Positions 55,150-63,974 of a DNA stretch of 64,000 bases are shown here, one piece after another (position 1 is the first letter of the stretch; every line of letters starts with the position of its first letter). This stretch comes from Scatosoma sp045576335. Lineage in GTDB: Bacteria; Bacillota; Clostridia; Christensenellales; Borkfalkiaceae. The stretch lies in contig JAZNGH010000020.1 in NCBI GenBank assembly GCA_045576335.1, positions 1 to 64,000 on the forward strand, read 5' to 3'. The translations under genes and the position numbers were made by a program. The notes under the pieces are model-generated. The model ran no database searches and was not told where the DNA came from. It saw only the letters and a list, made by a program, of their open reading frames with translations.

Positions 55150-56079
55150 TTATTCCCCCATAGTCGTAGCGATAGCCAAAGCCGAATAGTCGCCCACGTT
55201 TTCTCCGATTTTTGCGGGTAGTATCTTGCACACGGCAAGGGATGCAGGCAAGCATTCCCGCTCCAAAATAGGGCGCATATACGACATGAACAGCTCGTAA
55301 TTACGCATAAACACGCCGCCCGCCACGATAACCTCGGGATTGAACAAATCGACGAGCATACTCACCACCCGTGCAAACTGTTCAGCACATTCCTTGACGA
55401 TTTCTACGTAAAACGTATCGCCCGCTTTCGCGCCCGTGAAGATATCCTTTGCCGTAACCGTGGACGGAAGCGATATCCCCCTTTCCGCCGCGCGAAGCAA
55501 CGCGAGATTTTTCACGCCGTTGCCGCTGCAAAAGCCCTCTGCCGAGCCAGCTTTATTATACCCGACAGGTCCGTCCTTTTCCATACGCACGTGTCCGACT
55601 TCGCCCGCGTTGCCGTTCGTGCCCGCATACAGCTTGCCGTCCAAAATCAAGCCCGCGCCCAAGCCCGTGCCAAATGTCATAAAAATCATATTGTTCGTGC
55701 CCTTGCCCGCGCCGAAAAGCCATTCCGCGACCGCGCACGCGTTCGCGTCGTTTTCGAGCTTGGTGGGGATTGAAAAACGCGATTGAAAATACGCCACGAT
55801 TTCCACGTTATCCCAGCCGGGTAAGTTGGGCGGGGATTGAATTATCCCCTTTTTATTATCCAGCGGCCCGCCGCAAGCGATACCGATACTCTCCACGCGG
55901 TATTTTTGCAAAAACGCGGCGACGATTGCTTCGAAGCGTTGCAAAATCACGCCGTAGGGCTGATTGTCCGTGGCAAAGGTCTGTTTTTCCAAAATTTGCA
56001 TTTGCTTATCCGCCGTCAAGCCACCCACGCAAGCCCCGCATTTCGTACCGCCGATATCCAAACCGATATAATATTTCAT
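55150..56079 (-). CDS. ROK-family sugar kinase lacking the zinc cysteines
   Basis: A 309-residue ROK kinase. The phosphate-1 motif DIGGTK (8-13) and catalytic Asp111 in ENDANACAVAEW are present, as are GTGLGAG (136-142) and the later NPEVIVAGG adenosine motif. The usual ROK zinc site (GHx...CxCGxxGCxE) is degenerate: His163 and Glu181 remain, but the three cysteines are gone (GPVGYNKAGSAE). This may indicate a changed substrate loop, so glucokinase activity should not be assumed. GGAGA lies about 5 nt before the ATG. It has a consensus promoter at 56110-56138. It is the first gene of a three-gene operon with the isomerase and the helicase. Confidence 0.85.
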   Translation of the reverse strand: MKYYIGLDIGGTKCGACVGGLTADKQMQILEKQTFATDNQPYGVILQRFEAIVAAFLQKYRVESIGIACGGPLDNKKGIIQSPPNLPGWDNVEIVAYFQSRFSIPTKLENDANACAVAEWLFGAGKGTNNMIFMTFGTGLGAGLILDGKLYAGTNGNAGEVGHVRMEKDGPVGYNKAGSAEGFCSGNGVKNLALLRAAERGISLPSTVTAKDIFTGAKAGDTFYVEIVKECAEQFARVVSMLVDLFNPEVIVAGGVFMRNYELFMSYMRPILERECLPASLAVCKILPAKIGENVGDYSALAIATTMGE

Positions 56080-56109
56080 TTTTATCTCCGCACATTATAA
56101 TACAGAATT

Positions 56110-56138
56110 ATTATAAAACTTTTTGCGCGTTATGTCAA
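56110..56138 (-). promoter_or_regulatory. Promoter of the ROK operon
   Basis: On the minus strand TTGACA (56133-56138), 17 bp, TATAAT (56110-56115), both matching sigma-A consensus exactly. It is divergent from the GNAT promoter, 20 bp away. Confidence 0.9.
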
Positions 56139-56157
56139 ATACATTGCTTATTCTTTT

Positions 56158-56186
56158 TTGACTTTTCCCTGCCGATATGTTATAAT
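56158..56186 (+). promoter_or_regulatory. Promoter of the GNAT gene, adjacent to the start codon
   Basis: TTGACT (56158-56163), 17 bp, TATAAT (56181-56186). The ATG begins at 56193, seven bases after the -10, so transcription should start at or next to the start codon. Confidence 0.88.
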
Positions 56187-56192
56187 ATCCCT

Positions 56193-56672
56193 ATGAACGA
56201 AAAAAGATTGACGAACTTTAACGAACAAGATTTTGAGGGCTTGTACGCTTTTATGAAGCCCATTTGGCTGGAAACCTACGGTCCGATTTTACCGCGCGAG
56301 CAGATTTTGTTTTTGCTGGATAGGTATTTCTCTCCCGCGGGCTTGGCGCATTACCGCGCCCTCGGCTATCAATACCGCAAAATCGATAATATCGGCGTAG
56401 TCGTGTTCGTTGACCGCGGCGAGCATATTTATATGGACAAGCTGTACCTGCTTCCCGCCGCCCGCGGCAAACGCTATCCCGCGTTCGTGTTTTCCGAGCT
56501 TGCAAAGGCGGGCAAGGATATCGTGCTCAACGCCAACGCAAAAAACGAACGCGCCGTAAGATGTTATCTTAAAAACGGGTTCGTTATCGAGCGGGAAGAG
56601 ATGATAGACCTTGGAAACGGTATGCTCAACCGCGATTTCGTAATGCGGAAAAAAAATCAAACGGCGGATTGA
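56193..56672 (+). CDS. GNAT-family N-acetyltransferase, probably leaderless mRNA
   Basis: A 159-residue acyl-CoA-dependent acetyltransferase. Motif A is seen as LPAARGKRYPAFVFSEL (coenzyme-A binding) and motif B as NERAVRCYLKNGF, followed by the terminal strand. The N-terminal TNFNEQDFEGLYAFM pattern is typical of small GNATs. The substrate is unknown. The consensus promoter ends seven bases before the ATG and no ribosome binding site fits, so translation from a leaderless transcript is the simplest reading. The next in-frame ATG (56253) would remove the first 20 residues. Its terminator overlaps the stop codon. It is a single-gene unit divergent from the ROK operon. Confidence 0.9.
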   Translation: MNEKRLTNFNEQDFEGLYAFMKPIWLETYGPILPREQILFLLDRYFSPAGLAHYRALGYQYRKIDNIGVVVFVDRGEHIYMDKLYLLPAARGKRYPAFVFSELAKAGKDIVLNANAKNERAVRCYLKNGFVIEREEMIDLGNGMLNRDFVMRKKNQTAD

Positions 56673-56690
56673 AAAATCCGCCGTTTTTTT
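56659..56690. terminator. Bidirectional terminator between GNAT and ABC exporter genes
   Basis: An 11-bp stem AACGGCGGATT / AATCCGCCGTT followed by TTTTTTT on the plus strand and a T-rich run on the minus strand. The left arm contains the end of the GNAT coding sequence. It also serves the convergent exporter operon ending at 56701. Confidence 0.9.
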
Positions 56691-56700
56691 ATGCGTAAAC

Positions 56701-58689
56701 TTATTCGAGCTCAAACGCGCCCGTATAGAGCTGATAGTAAGTGCCCTTTTGGGCAAGCAGCTGTTCGTGCGTGCCACGCTCGATAATATGCCCGTGGTCC
56801 AAAACCATAATGGCGTTGGAGTTGCGGACGGTGGAAAGCCTATGTGCAATGACGAACACCGTTCTGTCGTGCATCAGTTTATCCATACCGTCGGTGACGA
56901 GGGCTTCCGTACGCGTATCAATCGACGAGGTCGCTTCGTCCAAAATCATTGCGGGCGGGTCCGCGACCGCCGCGCGGGCAATGGACAAAAGCTGTCTTTG
57001 TCCTTGTGAGAGGTTTGCGCCGTTGTTTGTCAGCATAGTGTTATACCCCTCGGGCAAACGGCAAATGAAATCGTCCGCATTGGCAAGCTTCGCCGCTTCG
57101 ATACATTCCTCGTCCGTTGCGTCCAAACGGCCGTAACGGATATTTTCCATTACCGTACCCGTGAACAGGTTGGTATCCTGCAAAACGATACCCAGCGATT
57201 TCCGCAAATCGCTTTTACGGATTTTATTGATATTGATGCCGTCGTAACGGATTTTGCCGTCCGCGATATCGTAGAAACGGTTGATAAGGTTGGTAATCGT
57301 CGTTTTTCCCGCGCCCGTCGCGCCCACAAACGCGATTTTTTGCCCGGGCTTGGCGTACAGCGTGACGTCGGTAAGCACCTGCTTTTCAGGCACGTAGCCA
57401 AAGTCCACCATTTCCATAACGATATCCCCTTTCAGCTCGGTATACGTCGTCGTGTTTTCCGCTTTGTGATAATGCTTCCAAGCCCAAAGCCCCGTACGCT
57501 CCGCCGTTTCCGTAAGCCCGCCGTTTTCGTCCTTTTTCGCATTCACGAGCGTGACGTAGCCCTCGTCCTTTTCAGGCTCTTCATCCATAAGCGTAAACAC
57601 GCGGCTCGCGCCCGCAAGACCCATGGCGACCATGGAGATTTGCTGGGACATTTGGTTGACGATTTGCGAGAAGTTTCTCGAAAAGCCGAGGAACGCAACG
57701 ATCGTACCGATATCCAGCACCGCTTTTTCCGCCAAGAACAGGTTGGAAAATCCCCAGTTAGGCACTTGCAGCGTAAACAGCAGCGCGCCGACGATTGCAA
57801 TCAAAACGTAGGTGAAATTGCCGATATTGCCAAGGATAGGACCTAAAACGTTGCCGAAGATATGCGCGCGTTCGCTGTCCTTGAACAGCTTTTCGTTGAG
57901 TACGTTGAAATCCTCTTTCGCCTTTTCCTCGTGCGTAAAGACCTTGACTACCTTTTGCCCCTTCATCATCTCTTCGACGAAGCCCTCCTCCACCGCAAGC
58001 GAGGTTTGCTGCGCGACCATATATTTCGCACTGTTCCCCCCGATTTTTTTGACGACGAAGGTCATTGCCACCGTGCAAAAGCCCACGACGATAGACAGCC
58101 AAAAGCTAAACGAGAGCATCATAGCCACCGAAACAATTAACGTGAGCGCGTTGGAGAAGAGATGGGGCAGGCTTTGCCCGATAATCTGGCGTACAGCGTC
58201 GGTATCGTTGGTGTAACAGCTCATAATTTCGCCGTGCGCGTGGGTATCAAAGTATTTGACGGGCAGCGACTGCATTTTTGCGAACATTTCCTCGCGCAAA
58301 TGATACAGCATACCTTGCGTGACCGTCGCCATAATGCGCGAGTACACGAAGTTCGCCAAAATCACGAGCGTGTATACCGACACCATCATCACGATCAAGC
58401 CCGTCAAAACGCCGTACAGCGCGTCCGTCATTCCGCCGCCCTTAATAGCGGGCGTGATGACCTCGTTGACGAGGTCCTTCATATACAGCGTGGAAACCAA
58501 GCTGCCTACCGAGCTGAAAATCAGGCAGAAGAAGACCACGATTATTTGCCACTTATAGTATTTGAACAGCATTTTCAAAAGGCGGGGAAGCGTGCCTTTT
58601 TTGATTGCGCCCTTGGGAACGGGTATTCCGCGGCCGCGCATAGGTTTCATTGCGCGGGGTTTTTGTTCGTATCTCTTTTCGTCAGACAT
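56701..58689 (-). CDS. ABC exporter half-transporter, canonical ATPase site
   Basis: A 662-residue type-IV exporter subunit. Six TM helices (~48-350) are followed by an NBD with Walker A GATGAGKT (456-463), Q-loop, signature LSQGQ (560-564), Walker B MILDE with catalytic Glu585, and H-loop His616. A ~50-residue linker between TMD and NBD (~372-425) is longer than usual. It corresponds to the TM288-like, catalytically complete half of heterodimeric exporters. Its ATG overlaps the stop of the partner gene by one base (TAATG), which suggests strict translational coupling. The exported substrate cannot be predicted; multidrug or lipid export is common in this group. The N-terminal 35 residues are basic and cytoplasmic. 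Confidence 0.92.
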   Translation of the reverse strand: MSDEKRYEQKPRAMKPMRGRGIPVPKGAIKKGTLPRLLKMLFKYYKWQIIVVFFCLIFSSVGSLVSTLYMKDLVNEVITPAIKGGGMTDALYGVLTGLIVMMVSVYTLVILANFVYSRIMATVTQGMLYHLREEMFAKMQSLPVKYFDTHAHGEIMSCYTNDTDAVRQIIGQSLPHLFSNALTLIVSVAMMLSFSFWLSIVVGFCTVAMTFVVKKIGGNSAKYMVAQQTSLAVEEGFVEEMMKGQKVVKVFTHEEKAKEDFNVLNEKLFKDSERAHIFGNVLGPILGNIGNFTYVLIAIVGALLFTLQVPNWGFSNLFLAEKAVLDIGTIVAFLGFSRNFSQIVNQMSQQISMVAMGLAGASRVFTLMDEEPEKDEGYVTLVNAKKDENGGLTETAERTGLWAWKHYHKAENTTTYTELKGDIVMEMVDFGYVPEKQVLTDVTLYAKPGQKIAFVGATGAGKTTITNLINRFYDIADGKIRYDGININKIRKSDLRKSLGIVLQDTNLFTGTVMENIRYGRLDATDEECIEAAKLANADDFICRLPEGYNTMLTNNGANLSQGQRQLLSIARAAVADPPAMILDEATSSIDTRTEALVTDGMDKLMHDRTVFVIAHRLSTVRNSNAIMVLDHGHIIERGTHEQLLAQKGTYYQLYTGAFELE

Positions 58690-60488
58690 TACGCCGCGCC
58701 TCCTTTGCCGTTTTCGTCCTTGCCCTTGGTTTGCGCCTCGTAAATTTCACGGTAAATTTCGCTCGTTTGCATAAGCGTATCGTGATTGCCGCAAGCGACT
58801 ATCTTGCCGCCGTCCAAAATGAGAATTTTATCCGCGTGCTCCACGGAGGAAACGCGCTGGGCAATAATAATTTTGGTCGTGTCGGGAATTTCCTCTTCAA
58901 ACGCCTTACGGATAAACGCGTCCGTCTTGGTGTCTACCGCGCTCGTGGAATCGTCCAAGATAAGCACCTTGGGCTTTCGGAGCAACGCGCGGGCGATACA
59001 AAGGCGTTGCTTCTGCCCGCCCGAAACGTTCGTGCCGCCCTGCTCGATATACGTGTCGTACCCGTCGGGGAACGCGCGGATAAATTCGTCCGCTTGCGCG
59101 AGCTTACACACGCGCACGATATCCTCGTCCGTTGCGTTCTCGTCGCCCCAGCGCAAATTTTCCTTGATCGTGCCTGAAAAGAGCACGTTCTTTTGGAGCA
59201 CTACGGCGACTTCCTTTCGAAGCGCGTCTAAATCGTAATCCTTAACGCAAACTCCGCCGACGGACACCGTGCCCTCCGTGGCGTCGTAAAGGCGGGGAAT
59301 GAGCTGAATGAGCGTCGTTTTCGAAGACCCCGTGCCTCCTAAAATGCCCACCGTTTCACCCGATTTGATATCCAAATCGATATCCGAAAGGGCGTATTTG
59401 TTGGCTTTTTGCGAGTATTTGAAATTGACGTTTTCAAAACGGACAGAGCCGTCCTTGACCTCTTTTATCCCGTTTTCGGGGCTGACAATATCCGATTTAC
59501 AATCGATTACCTCCGCGATACGGCGACCCGACTCCAAGGACATAGAAAGCATTACGAATATCATAGAGAACATCATAAGGCAGGACAGCATTTGGATACC
59601 GTAGGAAATGAGTGCGGAAAGCTGTCCCGTGCCGAAGCCCTCGTATGCCGCCCAAAAGGACGGGTCAATGATTGCGTACGCCGCGAATACGGAAATGAGA
59701 ATGGAAGCAAAATTGATAAACAGCGTCATAATCGGGCCGTTGAGCGCGATTACCTTTTCCGCGCGAGTGAAGTCGTCGCGTACCTCCCCCGCCGCTTTTT
59801 GGAATTTTTGCGTTTCATAGTCCTCGCGAACGAAGGCTTTAACCACGCGGATACCGCCTACGTTTTCCTGCACGGAATTATTCAGCGCGTCGTATTTTTT
59901 GAAGATACGGCGGAAGTAGGGCATTACGAAGCGCATAATCGAAATAATCAAAAACGCAAGGAAGGGCACGATTACCACGAAAATCCAAGCGAGCTTGGGA
60001 TTGACCGTGAAGCTCATAATGATTGCGAAAATGAATTGCAACGGCACGCGCACCACGATACGCAAGCACATTTGAAAGGACTGCTGTACGTTGGAAACGT
60101 CCGTCGTCAAGCGGGTAACGAGCGAAGACGTGGAAAAAGTATCCACGTTCCCAAACGAAAATTTTTGTACGTTATAAAACAAATCGTGGCGAAGATTTTT
60201 GGCAAAGCCGCAGCTCGCCGTCGCCGCAAAGCGTCCTGCAAGCACGCCGCTGACGATAGATACGAGCGCGAGCGCGAGCAAAATCACGCCGTATTTAAGT
60301 ACGAGCTGCATTGCCGCGTCCGAGGAAACGACGGAGCCGTCGTTGGGCTGGATTGCGGTGATGAGCTGTGCCATAAAAAACGGGATTAAGCACTCACACA
60401 ACGCCTCTAAAACCATAAATATCGGCGTGACGATTGCAGGTTTTTTGTATTCCCTTACGCTTTTGAGCAAGGTTTTTATCATACCCAT
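58689..60488 (-). CDS. ABC exporter half-transporter, degenerate ATPase site
   Basis: A 599-residue partner subunit. Six TM helices (~18-325) and an NBD with Walker A GGTGSSKTT (384-392; Ser where Gly is usual), signature VSGGQ (489-493), and Walker B LILDD with Asp513 in place of the catalytic Glu. Gln544 replaces the H-loop His (IAQRVSS). This is the standard degenerate-site pattern of TM287-like subunits, so only the composite site completed by the partner's Glu585 and this subunit's signature should hydrolyse ATP efficiently. Start: the first ATG has AGGA close by, but Met3 (60482) has better-spaced GAGG, so the true start may be two codons later. It is first in the two-gene operon. Confidence 0.92.
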   Translation of the reverse strand: MGMIKTLLKSVREYKKPAIVTPIFMVLEALCECLIPFFMAQLITAIQPNDGSVVSSDAAMQLVLKYGVILLALALVSIVSGVLAGRFAATASCGFAKNLRHDLFYNVQKFSFGNVDTFSTSSLVTRLTTDVSNVQQSFQMCLRIVVRVPLQFIFAIIMSFTVNPKLAWIFVVIVPFLAFLIISIMRFVMPYFRRIFKKYDALNNSVQENVGGIRVVKAFVREDYETQKFQKAAGEVRDDFTRAEKVIALNGPIMTLFINFASILISVFAAYAIIDPSFWAAYEGFGTGQLSALISYGIQMLSCLMMFSMIFVMLSMSLESGRRIAEVIDCKSDIVSPENGIKEVKDGSVRFENVNFKYSQKANKYALSDIDLDIKSGETVGILGGTGSSKTTLIQLIPRLYDATEGTVSVGGVCVKDYDLDALRKEVAVVLQKNVLFSGTIKENLRWGDENATDEDIVRVCKLAQADEFIRAFPDGYDTYIEQGGTNVSGGQKQRLCIARALLRKPKVLILDDSTSAVDTKTDAFIRKAFEEEIPDTTKIIIAQRVSSVEHADKILILDGGKIVACGNHDTLMQTSEIYREIYEAQTKGKDENGKGGAA

Positions 60489-60539
60489 TTCCTCTTATTA
60501 CTCCTTTTTTACTGAAAATGAAAACTTCGTAACGATAAC

Positions 60540-60568
60540 ATTATATTTTTTATAAAAAAATATGTCAA
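60540..60568 (-). promoter_or_regulatory. Consensus promoter of the ABC exporter operon
   Basis: On the minus strand TTGACA (60563-60568), 17 bp, TATAAT (60540-60545), a full consensus match. The leader is about 45 nt. It sits in the gap after the YhaN-like gene, with no clear terminator between them. Confidence 0.9.
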
Positions 60569-60612
60569 CCGTTTGCGGGAAATTTTTTGTCCTTTCACGA
60601 AACTTTCATTTT

Positions 60613-62862
60613 TTACAGCGTTCTTTCTTCTTTACAGGTAAAGTAAATAATTTGATACTTTTTGGATAATTCTTTAATCAAAGCCTTTGCACGCGCGGTT
60701 TTGTCGTCGTCAAGGTTGGTAAGCGGATCGTCCAAAACAAGCGGCGGCGCGTCTTTGGTGAAGATCGCCTCTGCAAGCGCGACGCGAACACAAAAATCCA
60801 GCAAATCCTTCATTCCCGCGCTAAAATATTCCGCGCCACGCAACGTCCCGCCCTCGTCGGATATGGGCGTGCCGTCCGCGGCAAAACGCAAGCCTTGTGC
60901 CCGTGCGTCAAAGCCCAGCGTTTGCGCGTACGCGCGCAAAGCCTTTTCCACGGGGTCGAGATAGCGCGTCGCCATATTCGCGCGGGCACGGGTGAGCAGC
61001 TCCTTTGCATAGCGGATTGCCGTCAGGCGTTTTTCCAGCCGCGCCTTTTCTTCGGAAAGCGACGCTTCCTCCGCCTCGTAATCGGTCAGCTCCGCCGCAC
61101 GCCGTTGAAGCGTTTCCGCTCCCGCAATCGCCTTGCCGAGCATAGAGGTAAGATTGTCCTTTTCTTCCTCTTTATAGCGTATCTGTGTTTTGATATCCTC
61201 GATATCCGAGGGGTAAATTTCCCGTTCGTTTGATACACGGTACGCCTCTTCCCCCGCTTTTACGGGCGCGAGCGTGGATAACTTATGTGTGTATTCGCGC
61301 GAAATTTGCGTATATTTTTCGTGCGCGGCAACGCCCTCTTTGAGTTTGGCGAGCGCGGCTCTGTAATCGTAAATTTCCTCAAAACGGAAATTGCCCAAAA
61401 AGCGTTTTATCGCCCCGTCCAGCTCTTGCGAGCGCGCACGCGCGTTCTCTACGCGCGCGGTAAGCGTTTCAAACTCCGTTTCCGTTTGCGCGGCGTATTG
61501 CGACAGCTTATGATCGATTTCAATGATTTCCGCTTTGATTGCCTCGTAACGGGCAAGCAGGGCGGGGTCGGTCGGCTCTTCCTCTGCTTTTTTGGGTTTG
61601 TCCACGCTCCGTAGCATCACGATAAAACAAACGAGCAAGCCCGCCGCCCCTACGGCAAGCAGCGACGCGCCAAGCGCGGGTATGCTTTCTACGAACACCG
61701 CGCTGACGATGGACAAAACGAGCATAAATACGAGCGCAAAGGTCGCTTTAAGACTTCTTTTTTGCTTGGTTTTGTCCTTTTCAAGCTTCGGTTTTTCCTT
61801 TTTCGGGGGGTGAATAAGAAGCTCGTAGCTTTCCAAGGTCTTTTCACAAGCGACGCGTTGCGTTTCCAAGGTCTGTTTATCGCGGATTTGTGCCGAAAGC
61901 GCCGCGTGCTTTTGCTCGTCCTCTGCAAGCCCCGCTTTTACGGCGTAAAATTCGTTGACGGCGTTTTCCAAGCCCTCGGTGTTCAAGGTCGCGGGCGCAT
62001 TTTCGCCAAAAAAGGCGTTCCAGCCCGCAAGCGCGTTTTGCGCCTCAGAAAGCTTGCTTTCCACCTCCGCCCGTACGGCGCGTTGCGCCGCAAGCTCGCT
62101 ACGGCGAGTGTACTCCTCACTCTTCGCCGAAAGCCTTGCAATTTCCTCGGAAAGCCCCTGCAAGCGCGCCGTGCGCGATTGAATTTCCCGTTCCGTTTCT
62201 TCTAACCGCTCGGCAGCGTTTTTACAATCGGCTTTTTGCGCGTTCAAATACGCGAGCCGCTCGTCAATTTCGTCTAATTTGCCCTTGGCGGGACGACGCT
62301 TGGCGCGAAGCGCACGGTCGGCGGCTTCCAGCCTATCCAACGCGTTCTGCCCGCCCTTTTCATTCTCCGCAACGCTCAAAAGGGACAAAAGCTTGCCCTT
62401 AATATCCTCGGGAAGCCCCGCACAATTTGCGCCGTTTTGCGATAAGTACGCCGTACGGCGATAGCTTTCTCTGTCCATAGAAAATACCGTTTCGCCCACA
62501 CGCTCGGCTTTGTCGCCGAAGTCGTAACAAAGCATATTGTTGCCGTCGTACACGCGAACGGTGTCCCCGCTCGGCGTACGGCCGAAAAAGCGTTCGATAC
62601 GATAGGTCTTACCCGCGTACACGAAAACGAGCGAGCCGCCGAAGCGCGCACCCGACCACGGCTCGTATTTGAGCCGTGCGTTTTCGTTCACCGATTTGCT
62701 CCTGCCGCCGTCGATACCGTAAAACATACTTTCAAAAAACTCGGCAAGCGTCGTTTTGCCCCAGCCGTTTTCTTCCTTGAAAACGGTGACGAGTGCGGAA
62801 AAATCGAACGAGCAGTCCACGAATTTACCAAAGCCTGCAATATAGCAAGAAATAAGCGTCAT
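60613..62862 (-). CDS. YhaN/SbcC-like AAA ATPase with coiled coils and two central TM helices
   Basis: A 749-residue Rad50-like ATPase. Walker A NGWGKTT (32-38) is at the N-terminus. The C-terminus has signature FSAGMKD (680-686), Walker B LVLDD (708-712) and D-loop NLDDDK. Between them lie two long coiled-coil regions (~165-345 and ~425-640) separated by a hydrophobic pair (~373-392, 395-416), where ordinary SbcC has a zinc hook. This fits the YhaN branch found in Bacillota, so the complex may sit at the membrane. It overlaps the upstream YhaO-like gene by 4 nt (ATGA) and should form a nuclease complex with it in DNA-end processing. Length is in the expected range. Confidence 0.88.
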   Translation of the reverse strand: MTLISCYIAGFGKFVDCSFDFSALVTVFKEENGWGKTTLAEFFESMFYGIDGGRSKSVNENARLKYEPWSGARFGGSLVFVYAGKTYRIERFFGRTPSGDTVRVYDGNNMLCYDFGDKAERVGETVFSMDRESYRRTAYLSQNGANCAGLPEDIKGKLLSLLSVAENEKGGQNALDRLEAADRALRAKRRPAKGKLDEIDERLAYLNAQKADCKNAAERLEETEREIQSRTARLQGLSEEIARLSAKSEEYTRRSELAAQRAVRAEVESKLSEAQNALAGWNAFFGENAPATLNTEGLENAVNEFYAVKAGLAEDEQKHAALSAQIRDKQTLETQRVACEKTLESYELLIHPPKKEKPKLEKDKTKQKRSLKATFALVFMLVLSIVSAVFVESIPALGASLLAVGAAGLLVCFIVMLRSVDKPKKAEEEPTDPALLARYEAIKAEIIEIDHKLSQYAAQTETEFETLTARVENARARSQELDGAIKRFLGNFRFEEIYDYRAALAKLKEGVAAHEKYTQISREYTHKLSTLAPVKAGEEAYRVSNEREIYPSDIEDIKTQIRYKEEEKDNLTSMLGKAIAGAETLQRRAAELTDYEAEEASLSEEKARLEKRLTAIRYAKELLTRARANMATRYLDPVEKALRAYAQTLGFDARAQGLRFAADGTPISDEGGTLRGAEYFSAGMKDLLDFCVRVALAEAIFTKDAPPLVLDDPLTNLDDDKTARAKALIKELSKKYQIIYFTCKEERTL

Positions 62863-63923
62863 AAATCGATTTCCTCCCCCGCGAGAGCCTTCAACCCCAC
62901 CTCTAAAATTTCCTCGCGCAAATCCTCGTTGATCTCGTACCTGCCCACCTCTCTTACGAATTCGCCGCGCTCGGTCAAGTCGTTTTCGTACGATTTGGGG
63001 TCAAGAAAAAGACGGCTTTCGTCCACCGTTTTTACAAAGAAAAAGCGTTCGGAAAGGCGCGCGGAAAGCAGGGCGGTATCCTTTTTCAAGCCCGCCTCAA
63101 AGCTCCCGCAAAGCACGAGCCGTATCATATTGTCCGCGTTCTCGCTCTGCAAGGCGGTGAGTGCGGCGGTTTCCAAATCGAAATAGCTGTGACAGGCGGA
63201 AATATCCACCCGCTTTTCCACGATTTCACGGCGGGCAAAGGAAAGGAATTTCTCGCTTACGACCGCACCGCCCGCAACCTCCAACAAGAAGAATCCGCGC
63301 TTGCCTATCTCGTCAAAGCCCCGCCCCTCGGGACAACCGCAATAGCGGTATTTGCCGCGCATATCCAGCCGTTCCGCTTGCGGCGTGGGGATATGGATAT
63401 GCCCCAGCGCGAGGTAGTCGATATACTTGTTTTGCAGGGTCGCGAGCGGGATTTCGCTCTTGATATCCCCGTGCATTAAGACGATATTAAACGCGCTTGC
63501 GTCCAACGCGAGCGACGAAAGCGCGAGCGGGGAAATATTTTTGGTGTCTATACCCGTGACGGTCACACCCTCGCCCAACGCGTACGCCTGCCAGCCGTGG
63601 TTTTTGGAAAAGGTATAAAAATTATCGGGCAGCTCGCCGCGCGCAGCGAACTCGTCGTCGTGATTGCCCGAAGCGTAGAAAAAGCAAACGGGCTTCGCCG
63701 CGGCGATAAAGGACAGCGTTTGCTTCTTCACCGCGGGGGAAACGCGGTTTTCGTCGAACAAATCGCCCGCAATCAGCACCGCCGCCACGCCGTGCTCCTT
63801 TGCGTATAAGCAAAGCTTCTTAAAGCCGTCCAAAATCTCGGCTTTGCGAAGCTGTGCCTTTTCGCGCGGCAAATTTTTCATTGCCGAGCCGATATGAATA
63901 TCCCCCGTATGTATAATTTTCAC
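62859..63923 (-). CDS. YhaO/SbcD-like metallophosphoesterase nuclease
   Basis: A 354-residue Mre11-like nuclease. Metal-site motifs in order: HTGDIH (Asp8, His10), AGDLFDE, SGNHDDE, VLMHGD and LGHIH. The C-terminal third is a capping region. A GTG at 63923 is taken as the start: AAAGGAG lies 10 nt upstream, and longer frames would begin inside or upstream of the promoter -10. The protein is predicted to be the nuclease partner of the ATPase encoded next, with which it overlaps by 4 nt. The pair resembles Bacillus YhaO/YhaN and bacterial SbcDC, which process DNA ends and hairpins. Confidence 0.88.
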   Translation of the reverse strand: MKIIHTGDIHIGSAMKNLPREKAQLRKAEILDGFKKLCLYAKEHGVAAVLIAGDLFDENRVSPAVKKQTLSFIAAAKPVCFFYASGNHDDEFAARGELPDNFYTFSKNHGWQAYALGEGVTVTGIDTKNISPLALSSLALDASAFNIVLMHGDIKSEIPLATLQNKYIDYLALGHIHIPTPQAERLDMRGKYRYCGCPEGRGFDEIGKRGFFLLEVAGGAVVSEKFLSFARREIVEKRVDISACHSYFDLETAALTALQSENADNMIRLVLCGSFEAGLKKDTALLSARLSERFFFVKTVDESRLFLDPKSYENDLTERGEFVREVGRYEINEDLREEILEVGLKALAGEEIDL

Positions 63924-63945
63924 GATTGCCACTCTCCTTTTTTCC

Positions 63946-63974
63946 ATTATACCACAAAGCCGCGAAATTGTAAA
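63946..63974 (-). promoter_or_regulatory. Promoter of the YhaO-YhaN operon
   Basis: On the minus strand TTTACA (63969-63974), 17 bp, TATAAT (63946-63951). Transcription would start near 63939, leaving a short leader with the AAAGGAG site before the GTG. Confidence 0.8.
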
